This document shows positions 1 through 10,066 of a stretch of DNA of 64,000 bases, one piece after another (within the stretch, counting starts at the first letter, position 1; every line of letters starts with the position of its first letter). Both the position numbers and the translations under genes were made by a program. Under the pieces are notes generated by a model, which had not been told where the DNA came from, ran no database searches, and saw nothing but the letters and a program-made list of their open reading frames with translations. Origin of the DNA: Couchioplanes caeruleus (GTDB lineage: Bacteria; Actinomycetota; Actinomycetes; Mycobacteriales; Micromonosporaceae). The stretch is from the NCBI RefSeq assembly GCF_023499255.1, contig NZ_CP092183.1:6072501-6136500 (forward strand), written 5' to 3'.

Positions 1-261
1 TTCGACGGCGCGTCGCAGTCGAGCCGGCCCCGGCGGATCGCGACGCTGCTCGAGGAGGCCGGGGCGACGGATCAGCCGTGGCTCACCACGGTGCGGGTGT
101 CCGGCCGGCAGGTCGTCATCGAGGCCAACGGCACGGGCCCGCGCGACACGAACGCCTGTCCCAGCGTGGCCTTCACGTACCGCTACCGCTTCAGCGGTGA
201 CGAGGTCCAGCGGGTGAGCCGCGACGCTCATGACGCCCGCCGGTGCCTGCCGGCCGGCTGA
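1..261 (+). CDS. 3' end of an unrecognised protein (5' truncated)
   Basis: The frame is open from the first base and ends at a TGA at 259-261, giving the last 86 residues of a protein whose start lies outside the window. The visible part holds two cysteines (in DTNACPS and RRCLPAG) and short beta-strand-like stretches such as TTVRVSGRQVVIEAN and SVAFTYRYRF. The paired Cys and the strands would suit an exported domain, but this is inference. No family is recognised. The stop lies just before the MerR-type promoter of the next gene. Confidence 0.6.
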   Translation, partial: FDGASQSSRPRRIATLLEEAGATDQPWLTTVRVSGRQVVIEANGTGPRDTNACPSVAFTYRYRFSGDEVQRVSRDAHDARRCLPAG

Positions 262-267
262 AACGGC

Positions 268-298
268 TTGAGTGTCCACCCGGTGGAAGGCTGACACT
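268..298 (+). promoter_or_regulatory. MerR-type promoter with spacer dyad, leaderless
   Basis: A -35-like TTGAGT (268-273) and a -10-like GACACT (293-298) are 19 bp apart, the long spacing typical of MerR-regulated promoters. The spacer holds a perfect dyad TCCACC-C-GGTGGA (275-287). The ATG at 306 lies 7 nt after the -10, so the transcript should be leaderless. The regulator it precedes probably binds here and controls itself. Confidence 0.65.
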
Positions 299-305
299 TC
301 CTCCC

Positions 306-1193
306 ATGGACGATCTCACCATCGGGCAGCTCGCGGAGCGCGCCGACGTGCCCGTACGCACCATCCGCTTCTGGTCGGACGCCGGCATCCTGCCGCCGTC
401 CGGCCGGTCGGAGGGCGGCTACCGCCTGTACGGTCCCGAGGCCGCCGCCCGCCTCGACCTGGTCCGTACGCTCCGCGAACTCGGCCTCGGCCTCGGCCTG
501 GATGACACCGCCGCCGTCCTCGCCGGCGAGACCACGGTCGCGGACATCGCCACCCGGCACGTGACCGCCCTCGACGCGCAGATCAGGGCGCTCAGACTGA
601 ACCGGGCGGTCCTGTCGACGGTCGCGCGAAGGGGCTCATCCACCGCGGAGACGGCCCTGCTGAACCGCCTCGCCCGTCTTCCGGTCGCCGACCGCGCCGC
701 CATCGTCGAGGACTTCATGCGCGAGGTGGCCGCCGGCCTGGACGCCCGCCCCGGCATCGGCGAACGCCTGGACCGCGCGCCGATCGACCTGCCGGACGAT
801 CCCACGGCGGAGCAGGTGGATGCCTGGCTCGACCTCGCGGAACTCATCCAGGACCCGGGGTTCCGCGCCCGCATGCGCACGATGATGGAGACCGTCGTGC
901 CGGGCCGCCCGGCCGGTGCCGGCATCTGGTTCGCCGGCCACGTGACCGAGGTGGTCGCGGACGCCCGCGACCGCGGCATCGCCCCCGAAAGCCCGGACGC
1001 CGGCGCGGTGCTGGACCGGCTCTTCCCGGGCGCCGGCCGGGGTGAGGTGCTGCGGTGCCTGGAGGCGGGGCTCGCCGCGGACGCCGAGCGGTTTCGGCAG
1101 CTGCTGCGCACGGTGCACGGGCATGAACCGCGGCCGTCGCGCACGGCGGAACTGAGCTGGCTGGAACAGGCCCTGCGGCTCAGCCCTCGATGA
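306..1193 (+). CDS. MerR family transcriptional regulator
   Basis: A 295-residue regulator with an N-terminal MerR winged-helix DNA-binding domain at about residues 5-75. It begins with TIGQLAERADVPVRTIRFW, followed by a wing motif ending EGGYRLYG. A helical linker around residues 75-110 would form the dimer coiled coil. The C-terminal 180 residues are helical and carry no metal-binding cysteines, so the effector is more likely an organic molecule than a metal. The ATG at 306 is preferred over an in-frame upstream ATG at 243 because it starts at the MerR domain and lies directly downstream of the dyad-containing promoter. It converges with the next gene and overlaps it by 14 bp. Family assignment is firm; the target and ligand are unknown. 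Confidence 0.88.
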   Translation: MDDLTIGQLAERADVPVRTIRFWSDAGILPPSGRSEGGYRLYGPEAAARLDLVRTLRELGLGLGLDDTAAVLAGETTVADIATRHVTALDAQIRALRLNRAVLSTVARRGSSTAETALLNRLARLPVADRAAIVEDFMREVAAGLDARPGIGERLDRAPIDLPDDPTAEQVDAWLDLAELIQDPGFRARMRTMMETVVPGRPAGAGIWFAGHVTEVVADARDRGIAPESPDAGAVLDRLFPGAGRGEVLRCLEAGLAADAERFRQLLRTVHGHEPRPSRTAELSWLEQALRLSPR

Positions 1194-1443
1194 CCGTTCG
1201 GCTGGGCCACCACGGCCGGAGCATCTCGTCGACGTCTTCGTCGGTGAGAGGTCCCGGGCCCACCTCCCGCCAGGCCTGGGCGTCCAGGAGCACGGAGAGC
1301 GGGATGCCGGGCACGGCCCGCTTCAGGTAGAAGATCAGCGTGTCCTGGCGCAGACCCTCCGCCAGCAGACCGTTCAGCATCCGGGCCGCCACCACCGGGT
1401 CGGCACTCATGCGGCTTGTCACTTCCTTCTTCGGCAGCGTCAT
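1180..1443 (-). CDS. Conserved-looking small hypothetical protein
   Basis: About 87 residues, acidic toward the C terminus, with a helical core around AARMLNGLLAEGLRQDTLI and a Trp-containing end (EMLRPWWPSRTVIEG). There are no cysteines, signal peptide or membrane segment. The start is uncertain: the ATG at 1443 has a weak GGCGGGA upstream, an internal ATG at 1410 has GAAGGA 13-14 nt before it, and a longer frame runs to 1545. It is transcribed toward the MerR gene and their 3' ends overlap. No function is proposed. Confidence 0.6.
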   Translation of the reverse strand: MTLPKKEVTSRMSADPVVAARMLNGLLAEGLRQDTLIFYLKRAVPGIPLSVLLDAQAWREVGPGPLTDEDVDEMLRPWWPSRTVIEG

Positions 1444-1599
1444 ACGATCCCGCCGGGCGGACGTACGCCACCGGCTCTGGACGCGCCGGGTGGTGACCGG
1501 TTTGCGGGTGTGGTCGTGCCGGGTCTTGAAGGCCGGCACCGTCACGTCCGCGACCGCCGGCGGGCGGGTAGCGCAGCGAGTGCCATGGGGCCGATCGAA

Positions 1600-1638
1600 G
1601 AAGTGAAGAAGCGGGCCGGAGCACCGGCTCCGGCCCGC
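1600..1638 (-). terminator. Intrinsic terminator of the beta-helix gene
   Basis: A perfect 12-bp stem at 1611-1622 and 1627-1638 closes a 4-nt loop (ACCG). On the minus strand it is followed by the pyrimidine-rich, U-containing run TTCTTCACTTCTTC. It lies 7 nt after the stop codon of the gene ending at 1645. This is the clearest Rho-independent terminator in the window. Confidence 0.85.
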
Positions 1639-1644
1639 CCTCCG

Positions 1645-3558
1645 TCAGGGTGCCGGGTACTCGGTCACGAAGACCGGCTGACCGACCTTGCTGGTGTCCG
1701 CCGGGCCACCGACGCCGTTCACGACGTTGTCGATGGTGCCCGCGCTCAGGTTCACCGTCATGATGTGGTGCAGCTTGACGCCCGGGCGCTTCGGGACCTC
1801 GAAGCCGTTCGCGGTGTGGATCGACGGGTTGTTCTGGTTGAAGACGTACACGCCCGCGCCGTAGAGGGTGTGGGTGCGTACCTTGTCGCCGACCTTGTAA
1901 CCCGCGTAGCCCTGTACCGGGCCGTTCATCCAGTCCGCCTGCGTCGGCGGGTCGTACGGGAGCTCGTTCTGGTACAGGATCGTCGTGCCCTTGTCGCCGT
2001 TCCAGACGGTGTTGTACTTCTGGAAGTGCTCGACGAACAGGCCCGTCGCGGTCACGTTGTCGCCGTTGATGACGGCGCCGTAGCGACCGGTGTTGGTGCG
2101 CCACCGCTGGGTGTCGCCGTTCACGCCCTCGGTGAAGCCCTCGACGCCGTGGTCCGCGCGCCACACCCAGGTGTGGTCGATGAGCACGTTGTCGCTGTTC
2201 ACCTCGAGCGCGGTGTCGGTCTTGCCGATGTGCGGGCCGCCGACGCGGAAGTACACGTCGGACAGCGTGGTGGGGTTGCTGGGCGAGCTGAAGTTCAGCC
2301 CGTGGCCGTCACCGACGCGCAGCAGCGTCTTCGACTCCTTGGTGCCGGCGTCGATGGTGACACCCGCGACGACCACGCCGGGCACGTCCGCCACGGTCAC
2401 CGGCGTGGCGCCGTTCACCGCGGTGAGCGTGGCGTGGCCGATGCCGAGCACGACCTGGTTGGGGTGCCAGACCTTGATGCTGCTGCCGACGTTGTACACA
2501 CCCGGGGTGAGCAGCAGGTTCTTGCCCAGCGCCAGAGCGGCGTTGATCAGGCCGACCGGGGTGGACGGCTTGGCGACGAAGAAGTCGCTGATCGGCAGCG
2601 TACGGCCCGCGGTGATGTCCTCGTCCCACGAGGCGCCGCTGGTGTTGCGGTGCGCCGACGGCACGCGGACGTTGTACTTGCCCTTGGCGTCCACGAACAG
2701 GTACGGCTTCTCCCGGCTGACCGGGGTCTTGTCGACCGTCGTGTACGGCGGGTCCGGGAACGCCGAGTCGTCCGGTGCGCCCTCGACGCCGGAGAACACC
2801 TGGTTCCAGACACCGTTGGACCACTTCTGCACGGTGCTGTTACGGGTGATCCACTGCTGCTGCGAGCCGTTGACGACCTCGGGCATGTTCGAGTCGGCGA
2901 TGAAGCCGCCGCTGGCGTACTGCGGGCCGGCGGTGCAGTAGTCCATCAGCGACAGGGTGCCGCCGGTGATGTTGAGCCGGCGCAGCGACACGGCCTGCGA
3001 CACGGCCCAGAAGTTGGCCGTGGCGCGGCAGCCGTCCTGACCGGCGCCGTTGACGTTGATCGTCAGGTTGGACAGGGTGCGCCAGAAGTTGACCAGCGCG
3101 AGGCAGTTGCTCGTGCCACCGTCGGCGAGGCAGCGGTTGTAGACCTCCACCTTGCCGTTGATGACCACGTCCTTCGGCGAGGCGCCGAGGCCGGAGATCT
3201 CGGTGTAGTAGCCCACCTTGATCTGCAGCGGCTTCTCCGCCGTGCCGTAGGTGCCGGGCTTGAACAGGTACGCGTAGCGCTCGGTGCCCATCTCGTTGTC
3301 GACCTGCTTGGCGTGGGTCGCGTCCAGGGTGGCCTGGATCTGCTCCACCGGCATGCCGGGGTCGAAAACGGTGACGTTGGCCCCGAGGTTCGGCACGGTG
3401 CTGCCGTACCGGGCCGGCGCGGCGGTGGCGGCGGTGGGAACGCCGGTCAGGGAACCGGCGGTCGCCAGGGCCAGACCGAGGGCGAACATGCGGCCGAAAC
3501 GTCGGCGTACCAGCCGGCGATCGGCCAGACGTCCAGCGCCGGCGAGGCGAGTCGTCAT
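1645..3558 (-). CDS. Secreted right-handed beta-helix (pectin-lyase-like/GH55-like) protein
   Basis: A 637-residue exported protein. The basic n-region (RRRFGR), hydrophobic stretch FALGLALATAGSLTG and an Ala-rich cleavage zone form a signal peptide within about the first 47 residues; the arginine-rich run could suit Tat, but Sec is equally possible. The body has repeated short beta-strand motifs (NVTVFDPGMP, DVVINGKVEVYN, VVVAGVTIDAG, NVLIDHTWVWRADHG, AVINGDNVTATGLFVEH) typical of right-handed beta-helix carbohydrate-active proteins. Actinomycete homologues are often named coagulation factor 5/8-like or, misleadingly, adenylyl cyclase. A glycanase acting outside the cell is likely but the substrate is unknown. 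The ATG at 3558 has AAGGA 10 nt upstream. The gene has its own promoter region and terminator. Confidence 0.8.
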   Translation of the reverse strand: MTTRLAGAGRLADRRLVRRRFGRMFALGLALATAGSLTGVPTAATAAPARYGSTVPNLGANVTVFDPGMPVEQIQATLDATHAKQVDNEMGTERYAYLFKPGTYGTAEKPLQIKVGYYTEISGLGASPKDVVINGKVEVYNRCLADGGTSNCLALVNFWRTLSNLTINVNGAGQDGCRATANFWAVSQAVSLRRLNITGGTLSLMDYCTAGPQYASGGFIADSNMPEVVNGSQQQWITRNSTVQKWSNGVWNQVFSGVEGAPDDSAFPDPPYTTVDKTPVSREKPYLFVDAKGKYNVRVPSAHRNTSGASWDEDITAGRTLPISDFFVAKPSTPVGLINAALALGKNLLLTPGVYNVGSSIKVWHPNQVVLGIGHATLTAVNGATPVTVADVPGVVVAGVTIDAGTKESKTLLRVGDGHGLNFSSPSNPTTLSDVYFRVGGPHIGKTDTALEVNSDNVLIDHTWVWRADHGVEGFTEGVNGDTQRWRTNTGRYGAVINGDNVTATGLFVEHFQKYNTVWNGDKGTTILYQNELPYDPPTQADWMNGPVQGYAGYKVGDKVRTHTLYGAGVYVFNQNNPSIHTANGFEVPKRPGVKLHHIMTVNLSAGTIDNVVNGVGGPADTSKVGQPVFVTEYPAP

Positions 3559-3975
3559 GCTCTGGTGGTCCTTTCCGTAACAGGGCTGCAATGAACCAGG
3601 TCACAGAAAGCGATAGATGCGGCCGGATGTCAAGGGCGGGAAGCGCTCTCTGCCCGCCGTATTCGGGCGGCATCGGGACAAGTCGCCCGGGTTCCGGAAC
3701 CGGTACCGCCCGAACGGACAATCCGCCGAGATCATCCAGCTGTTGATCAAAGTCGGGGGCGGCCGGGGAAACGGCGGAGAAATCGTCGCGGAAATGACCG
3801 TCGGGAATGGACGGGCGCGATGTCATATCGCACGTGAGACGCGCTCATGTTCCTCATGACATTTGCGACTGTAATGGCCCCCTCTCGCACTGTCACGCTT
3901 TTCTGCGAACGCACCATCCATTGCCGGCACCGGCCCGACGCCCGGTGCAGCTGACCAGCTCTGGCAGGGAGACCC
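3559..3975. other. Divergent intergenic region between beta-helix gene and EPS operon
   Basis: About 417 bp without a credible gene. It holds the putative beta-helix promoter/operator (3628-3651), a perfect 12-bp palindrome GGTTCCGGAACC at 3690-3701 and a less GC-rich stretch around 3826-3900 that probably carries the promoter of the exopolysaccharide operon. No clear -35/-10 pair could be fixed for that operon. A GGGAG ribosome-binding site precedes the GTG at 3976. Confidence 0.5.
3628..3651 (-). promoter_or_regulatory. Putative promoter with LacI-like AGCGCT operator
   Basis: Reading the minus strand, a consensus -35 TTGACA lies at 3633-3628, about 70 bp before the start at 3558; no convincing -10 is seen (best CTTTCT, 3610-3605). 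Immediately upstream is an imperfect dyad centred on AGCGCT (3638-3651), resembling the central motif of operators bound by LacI-family sugar regulators in actinomycetes. This would fit sugar control of a secreted glycanase, but the box is degenerate. Confidence 0.35.
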
Positions 3976-5391
<1,416 letters not shown>

Positions 5392-5393
5392 CC

Positions 5394-6740
5394 ATGACCG
5401 CTGCCCTGCTCCGTCCCGCGAACGCCGCCGGGGAACGCGCCCGGGGGCCGGTCCGGCGCCCCAGCGTGCTCGTCGCCGGCACGGTGCTGCTGATCTGCGT
5501 ACCGAGCCGGATCAGCGACGTGTCCGCCTCGGGGCACATCACGGCCGCCGACCTCGGTGCCGGCCTGGTCGTGGCCGTCATCGCCGTACGCCTGCTCGGC
5601 GGGGACCGCTCGATGGCCGGACGGGCCTGGCTGCCGTTCGGCTTCGCGCTGGCCTCCTTCGCCGTCGCGACCGTGACCGCGAGCGACGTGTCGGCCAGCG
5701 TCATCGGCTTCATCCGCTACAGCGAGCTGTTCGTGCTCGTACCGGTCGCGGTGGCGATGTCGGTGCGCGACCGGCTGGACGTGTTCCTGGTCGCCGGCGC
5801 GATCATCGCCGTGACGGTCGTCGAGGGTGGCGTCGGGGTGTACCAGTACCTCACCAGGACCGGCGCCTCCTACGCCGGCGAGTACGTCCGCGCCGTCGGC
5901 ACGTTCGGTCCGGAGCAGGTGATGGCCCTGGCCGCCCTGCTCGGGTACGGGCTCGTCGTGACGCTGGCCCTGGGCCTCGCGATGCGCGGCCGGGCACGCA
6001 TCGGCCTGCTCGCCACGGCGGCGTTCCTGCTGCTGCCGCTCGGGCTCACGCTCAGCCGCGGCGCCTGGATCGCCACCGTGTGCGCGGTGCTCGTCCTGCT
6101 CGTGGTGGCGAACTGGCGGGTGGCCGTGGGCCTGGTCGGCCTGGGGGCGCTGGGCTTCGCCGTCCTGACGCTCACGGCCGGCGGCGCGGACCCGGCGTCG
6201 GGCACCTTCGACCAGCGCATCACCAGCATCGCCTCGTCGGGCAGCGAGCCCGACCAGTCCGTGCTGGACCGGTACGCGCTCTGGCACGCCGCCACCGCGA
6301 TCTGGGCCGACCACCCGGTGCTCGGCGTCGGGCTCAAGGACTTCGCCGGCTACCGCGACAGCTACGCCTCGGTGGCGCTGTCCGCCGGCAGCGACGTCGG
6401 CGACCCCACGACCGGCGTGGGCCGCGAACCGCTGCTCTCGGCCCACAACCAGTACCTGATGGTCCTCAGCGAGCAGGGCACGGTCGGCATCCTCGCCTTC
6501 GGCACCCTGCTGGGAACGCTGGCCGCCGGTGCCGTGCGCCGCCGCGAGAGCCTGCTGCCCCCGCAGGGTCAGCGGTTCCTCGACCTCGCCGCCCCGGCGC
6601 TCATGGTGTGGACGCTCGTCGACTTCCTCTACGGCGACATCGGCGGCGGACCGAGCAGCGTCCTGCTCGCCGTGACGCTCGGGCTGGTGGCCCGGCGCGG
6701 CGTCGTCCTGCCCCGCCCGCGCCCCGGAGGTACGCCATGA
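5394..6740 (+). CDS. O-antigen ligase/Wzy-like polymerase
   Basis: A 448-residue polytopic membrane protein with roughly ten hydrophobic segments. A large extracellular loop at about residues 255-355 includes RYALWHAATAIWADHPVLGVG and AHNQYLMVLSEQGTVG. That loop signature (HPVLGVG and H-N-xx-L) is characteristic of the Wzy/WaaL superfamily. In this cluster it most likely polymerises lipid-linked repeat units on the outer face of the membrane. It starts 2 nt after the phosphotransferase stop and overlaps the flippase gene by ATGA, so translation is coupled. It is less likely to be a ligase, since a Gram-positive cell has no lipid A core. Confidence 0.87.
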   Translation: MTAALLRPANAAGERARGPVRRPSVLVAGTVLLICVPSRISDVSASGHITAADLGAGLVVAVIAVRLLGGDRSMAGRAWLPFGFALASFAVATVTASDVSASVIGFIRYSELFVLVPVAVAMSVRDRLDVFLVAGAIIAVTVVEGGVGVYQYLTRTGASYAGEYVRAVGTFGPEQVMALAALLGYGLVVTLALGLAMRGRARIGLLATAAFLLLPLGLTLSRGAWIATVCAVLVLLVVANWRVAVGLVGLGALGFAVLTLTAGGADPASGTFDQRITSIASSGSEPDQSVLDRYALWHAATAIWADHPVLGVGLKDFAGYRDSYASVALSAGSDVGDPTTGVGREPLLSAHNQYLMVLSEQGTVGILAFGTLLGTLAAGAVRRRESLLPPQGQRFLDLAAPALMVWTLVDFLYGDIGGGPSSVLLAVTLGLVARRGVVLPRPRPGGTP

Positions 6741-8242
6741 CGACCACCGCCCGCCGCCCCACGCTGGTCCGGGCCGCGCTGCTGACCATCGTCGTCACGA
6801 TGGCCGGCTCGCTGCTGGGGCTGGTCCGCGACCTGCTGCTCGCCCGCTTCTTCGGCGCCGACGGCGGCACGGACGCGTTCCTGGTCGCGTGGACCGTGCC
6901 GGAGACCGCCTTCGTGCTGGTCGTCGAGGGCGCGATGTCGCTGCTGATGATCCCGGTGTTCAGCCGGGCGCTGGCGCAACACCGCGCGGCCCGGGAGATC
7001 GTCGCGGCCACCCTGCCCCGGGTGCTCGTCGTCCTGGTCACGCTCTCGGCCGCCACGGCGGCCGGTGCGCCCGTGCTGGTCCGCGTCGTCGCCCCCGGGC
7101 TCGCCGATCCGGCCCTGGCCGTCACGTGCACGCGGCTCACGGCGATCACCGTGCTGACCTTCGGGATCGCCGGCTACCTCAGCGCCGCGCTGCGGGCCGG
7201 CGGCGTCTTCGGCGCCCCCGCCGCGATCCACCTCGCGTACAACGTCGGCATCGTCGGGCTGATGTGGACGCTGCACGGGCCGCTGGGCATCGTCAGCGCC
7301 GCCGCCGGGGTCGCGCTCGGCAGCCTGTTCATGGTGCTCGTCCAGGTGCCGAGCTTCCTTCGCCACGTCGGGCTGCCCCGGCGCTGGCGCGGTTCCGCCC
7401 CCGCGGTGACGCTGGGCGTGGTCGCACCGATCGTCGTCTACACGCTCGCCCGGCAGGCGCAGGTCTTCGTCGAGCGCCACCTCGGCTCGTCGCTGGCGCC
7501 GGGCACGATCTCGTACCTGAACTATGCGCAGAAGGTCGCGCAGATCCCCATGCTCATCGCGCTGCTGGTCTGCACGGTCACCTTCCCCACGCTCGCGCGC
7601 AACGTCGCCGCGGGCGAGACCGAGCAGGCGCGGCGGCGGGTCGAGACGGATCTGCGGACGGTCACCGCGCTGATCCTGGTCGCGGCCGCGTACCTGGTGG
7701 CGTACGCGCCGCGGATCGTGGCCGTGCTGCTGGAGCACGGCCGGTTCACCGCCGCGGACACCGCCGCCACCGCGGCGATCATGCGGGTGTACGCCCTCGG
7801 CGTCCTCGGCCACGCGATGGTGGGCGTGCTCTCCCGGCCGTTCTTCACCGGCGAGCGGCGGACCTGGTACCCGGCCGTGGCGATGGCCGCCGGGCTCGCG
7901 GTGACCGCCGGGCTCGCCGTCGTGGCGGTGCCGTGGCTGGGGGCGTACGCGATCGCCGCGGCGAACGGCATCGGCATCACCACCACCGCCGTCCTGCTGC
8001 TCCTGGGTCTGCGGCGGCACATCGTCGCCGTCTCCGTGCCGGCCGTGGGCGCCGCGACGGCCCGGCTGGCGGCCGCGGCGGCCGGTGCCGGCACGGCCGG
8101 ATGGCTGGCCGGGCGTGCGACGGCGAGCTGGCCGGCGCTGCCCGCTGCCGTGGTGGGCGGCCTGCTGGTGCTGAGTGTGTTCGTGCTCCTGGCCCGGTCG
8201 GCCGGAATTGCGGAGCTACGGAGGTTTCCCCATGTCCGATGA
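6737..8242 (+). CDS. MurJ/Wzx-like lipid-linked oligosaccharide flippase
   Basis: A 501-residue membrane protein with about 14 hydrophobic helices and the MVIN/MurJ pattern. It opens with GSLLGLVRDLLLARFFGADGG and includes EGAMSLLMIPVFSRAL and LSRPFFTGERRTWYPA. The first motif, with its arginine and the following DAF, is typical of MurJ proteins. Given its position between polymerase and glycosyltransferase genes, it is more likely to flip exopolysaccharide repeat units than to be the housekeeping lipid II flippase, which normally sits near the chromosome origin in actinomycetes. ATGA overlap upstream; the 3' end overlaps the deacetylase start by 11 nt. Confidence 0.87.
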   Translation: MTTTARRPTLVRAALLTIVVTMAGSLLGLVRDLLLARFFGADGGTDAFLVAWTVPETAFVLVVEGAMSLLMIPVFSRALAQHRAAREIVAATLPRVLVVLVTLSAATAAGAPVLVRVVAPGLADPALAVTCTRLTAITVLTFGIAGYLSAALRAGGVFGAPAAIHLAYNVGIVGLMWTLHGPLGIVSAAAGVALGSLFMVLVQVPSFLRHVGLPRRWRGSAPAVTLGVVAPIVVYTLARQAQVFVERHLGSSLAPGTISYLNYAQKVAQIPMLIALLVCTVTFPTLARNVAAGETEQARRRVETDLRTVTALILVAAAYLVAYAPRIVAVLLEHGRFTAADTAATAAIMRVYALGVLGHAMVGVLSRPFFTGERRTWYPAVAMAAGLAVTAGLAVVAVPWLGAYAIAAANGIGITTTAVLLLLGLRRHIVAVSVPAVGAATARLAAAAAGAGTAGWLAGRATASWPALPAAVVGGLLVLSVFVLLARSAGIAELRRFPHVR

Positions 8243-8954
8243 GCTGTCCCCGATGCCGCTGGTCCTGATGTACCACTCGGTCGAGGCGTACGACGCCGAC
8301 CCGTACAAGGTGACCGTGCATCCGTCCCGCTTCGAGCGGCAACTGCGCTGGCTGGGCCGCCGCGGGCTGCGCGGGGTGGCCATGTGCGAGCTGCTCGAGG
8401 CGTACCGGGCCGGGCGCGGGCGGGGCCTGGTCGGGCTGACCTTCGACGACGGCTACCGCGACTTCGTCACCGAGGTGCTGCCCGCGCTGCGCCGGTACGG
8501 CTTCACCGCCACGGTGTTCGTGGTCGCGGGCTCGCTCGGCGGCTCCAACGCGTGGGACGAGCCCGGTCCCCGCAAGGAGCTGATGACCGCGGCGGAGGTC
8601 CGGCAGGTGGCCGCGGCGGGCATGGAGGTCGGCTCACACAGCCTGGCGCACGTGCACCTGCCGCGCGTCGGTGAGGACGAACTCGTCGACCAGGTACGCC
8701 GCAGCCGGCTCGTCCTCACCGAGATCACCGGCAGCGCGGTGACCGGGTTCTGCTACCCGTACGGCGACGCCGGCCCGCGGGAGATCCGCGCGGTCGAGGA
8801 GACCGGGTACGACTACGCCTGCGCCGTACGGGTCGCGGGCCCGGCCGGGCGGCACGCCATACCCCGCACGTTCATCGGCGACCGCGACACCGGTCCCCGG
8901 CTCGTCGCGAAGCTCGCCCGGCACCGCCTGACCACCGGCAGGGCCGCGCGATGA
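8232..8954 (+). CDS. Polysaccharide deacetylase (NodB-type, CE4)
   Basis: A 240-residue protein with the NodB homology domain. Motif 1 is TFDDGYRD (Asp72-Asp73), motif 2 is HSLAH (His136, His140) and motif 3 is CYPYGD. These give the Asp-His-His metal site of carbohydrate esterase family 4. It should remove N-acetyl groups from an amino sugar in the polymer or its lipid-linked precursor. No signal peptide or membrane anchor is visible, so it may act in the cytoplasm on precursors or reach the outside by another route. GGAGGT lies 8 nt before the ATG. It overlaps both neighbours and belongs to the exopolysaccharide operon. Confidence 0.9.
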   Translation: MSDELSPMPLVLMYHSVEAYDADPYKVTVHPSRFERQLRWLGRRGLRGVAMCELLEAYRAGRGRGLVGLTFDDGYRDFVTEVLPALRRYGFTATVFVVAGSLGGSNAWDEPGPRKELMTAAEVRQVAAAGMEVGSHSLAHVHLPRVGEDELVDQVRRSRLVLTEITGSAVTGFCYPYGDAGPREIRAVEETGYDYACAVRVAGPAGRHAIPRTFIGDRDTGPRLVAKLARHRLTTGRAAR

Positions 8955-10066
8955 GGGTGCTGCACGTGATCACCGGGCTGGCCGCGGGCGGTGCCGAGCA
9001 CCAGCTGCGGCTGCTGCTGCGGCGGCTGCCGTACGACTGCGAGGTCGCCACGCTGTCGAACCCGGGCGCGGTGGCCACGGCGATCCGGGCCGACGGCACG
9101 ACGGTGCACGAGTTCACGATGTCGAGCAACCGGGACGTGTCCGTGGTGGGCGCCCTGCGCCGGCTCATCCGCGACGGCGGGTTCGACCTCGTGCACACCC
9201 ACCTGTACCGCGCCTGCGTGCACGGCCGGGTCGCCGCCCGCCTCGCCGGGGTGCCGGTCGTGGCCACCGAGCATTCCCTCGGCGACACGCACATCGAGGG
9301 CCGGCGCACCTCCGCGGGCGTCCGCGCCCTGTACCTCGCGACCGAGCGGATGGGCCGGATGACGATCGCCGTCTCCGACACCGTCGCGCGGCGGCTGCGG
9401 GCGTGGGGCGTACCGGCGCACCGGATCGCCGTGATCCCCAACGGCATCGACGCCGCGGAGTTCACGTACGACCCGGTGGTGCGCGTGCGGACCCGGCAGC
9501 GGCTGGGAATCCCCCGCGGCGCGGTGGTCATCGGCGGCGTCGGGCGCCTGGAGCCGGGCAAGCGGTTCGACCACCTGATCTGGGCGCTGGGTGAGGTGCC
9601 GGGCGCGATGCTGCTGCTCGTCGGCGACGGCTCGGCCGGTCCGGCGCTGCGCGAGCAGGCCGTACGGTCCGGCGTCGGCAACCGGGTCCTGTTCACCGGG
9701 GCCGTCGGTCACGTCCGCGACCTGCTCTGCGCGATGGACGTGTTCGCCTCGCCGTCCACCCAGGAGACCTTCGGGCTCGCGGTGCTGGAGGCCCTCGCCT
9801 GCGGCCTGCCCGCCCTCTACGCGGCCTGCCCGCCGCTGGACGGGGTGCCCGACAGCGGGGCGCAGCGGCTCTCCCGCGACCCGGAGTCGCTGCCCCGCGC
9901 GCTGCGCGCGGAGGTGCTGCGGCTCGCCGAGCGCGACGGGGCCCGGCTGCCGGTCCCGCCGATCGCCACCCGCTACGACATCGCCCGGCTCGCCGATTCG
10001 GTCAGCCGGCTCTACGAACGCATCGTCCTGAGGCAGCCTGTCGAGAGCAAAGGGCCACAACGGTGA
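8951..10066 (+). CDS. GT4-family glycosyltransferase
   Basis: A 371-residue GT-B fold glycosyltransferase. The N-terminal domain starts MRVLHVITGLAAGGAEHQL, with the Gly-rich loop near the start that is common in GT4. The C-terminal donor-binding domain has GVGRLEPGKRFDHLI and the EX7E-type motif in STQETFGLAVLEALACG. It should add one sugar from a nucleotide donor to the lipid-linked repeat unit at the inner face of the membrane. The last 50 residues are less typical. It overlaps the deacetylase gene by ATGA and the next gene by GTGA. Confidence 0.88.
   Translation: MRVLHVITGLAAGGAEHQLRLLLRRLPYDCEVATLSNPGAVATAIRADGTTVHEFTMSSNRDVSVVGALRRLIRDGGFDLVHTHLYRACVHGRVAARLAGVPVVATEHSLGDTHIEGRRTSAGVRALYLATERMGRMTIAVSDTVARRLRAWGVPAHRIAVIPNGIDAAEFTYDPVVRVRTRQRLGIPRGAVVIGGVGRLEPGKRFDHLIWALGEVPGAMLLLVGDGSAGPALREQAVRSGVGNRVLFTGAVGHVRDLLCAMDVFASPSTQETFGLAVLEALACGLPALYAACPPLDGVPDSGAQRLSRDPESLPRALRAEVLRLAERDGARLPVPPIATRYDIARLADSVSRLYERIVLRQPVESKGPQR

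Noticed and set aside
1510..3594. Long plus-strand frame opposite the beta-helix gene
   Set aside because: Val/Arg/Asp-rich with no domain; the minus strand has a signal peptide, ribosome-binding site, beta-helix motifs and terminator.
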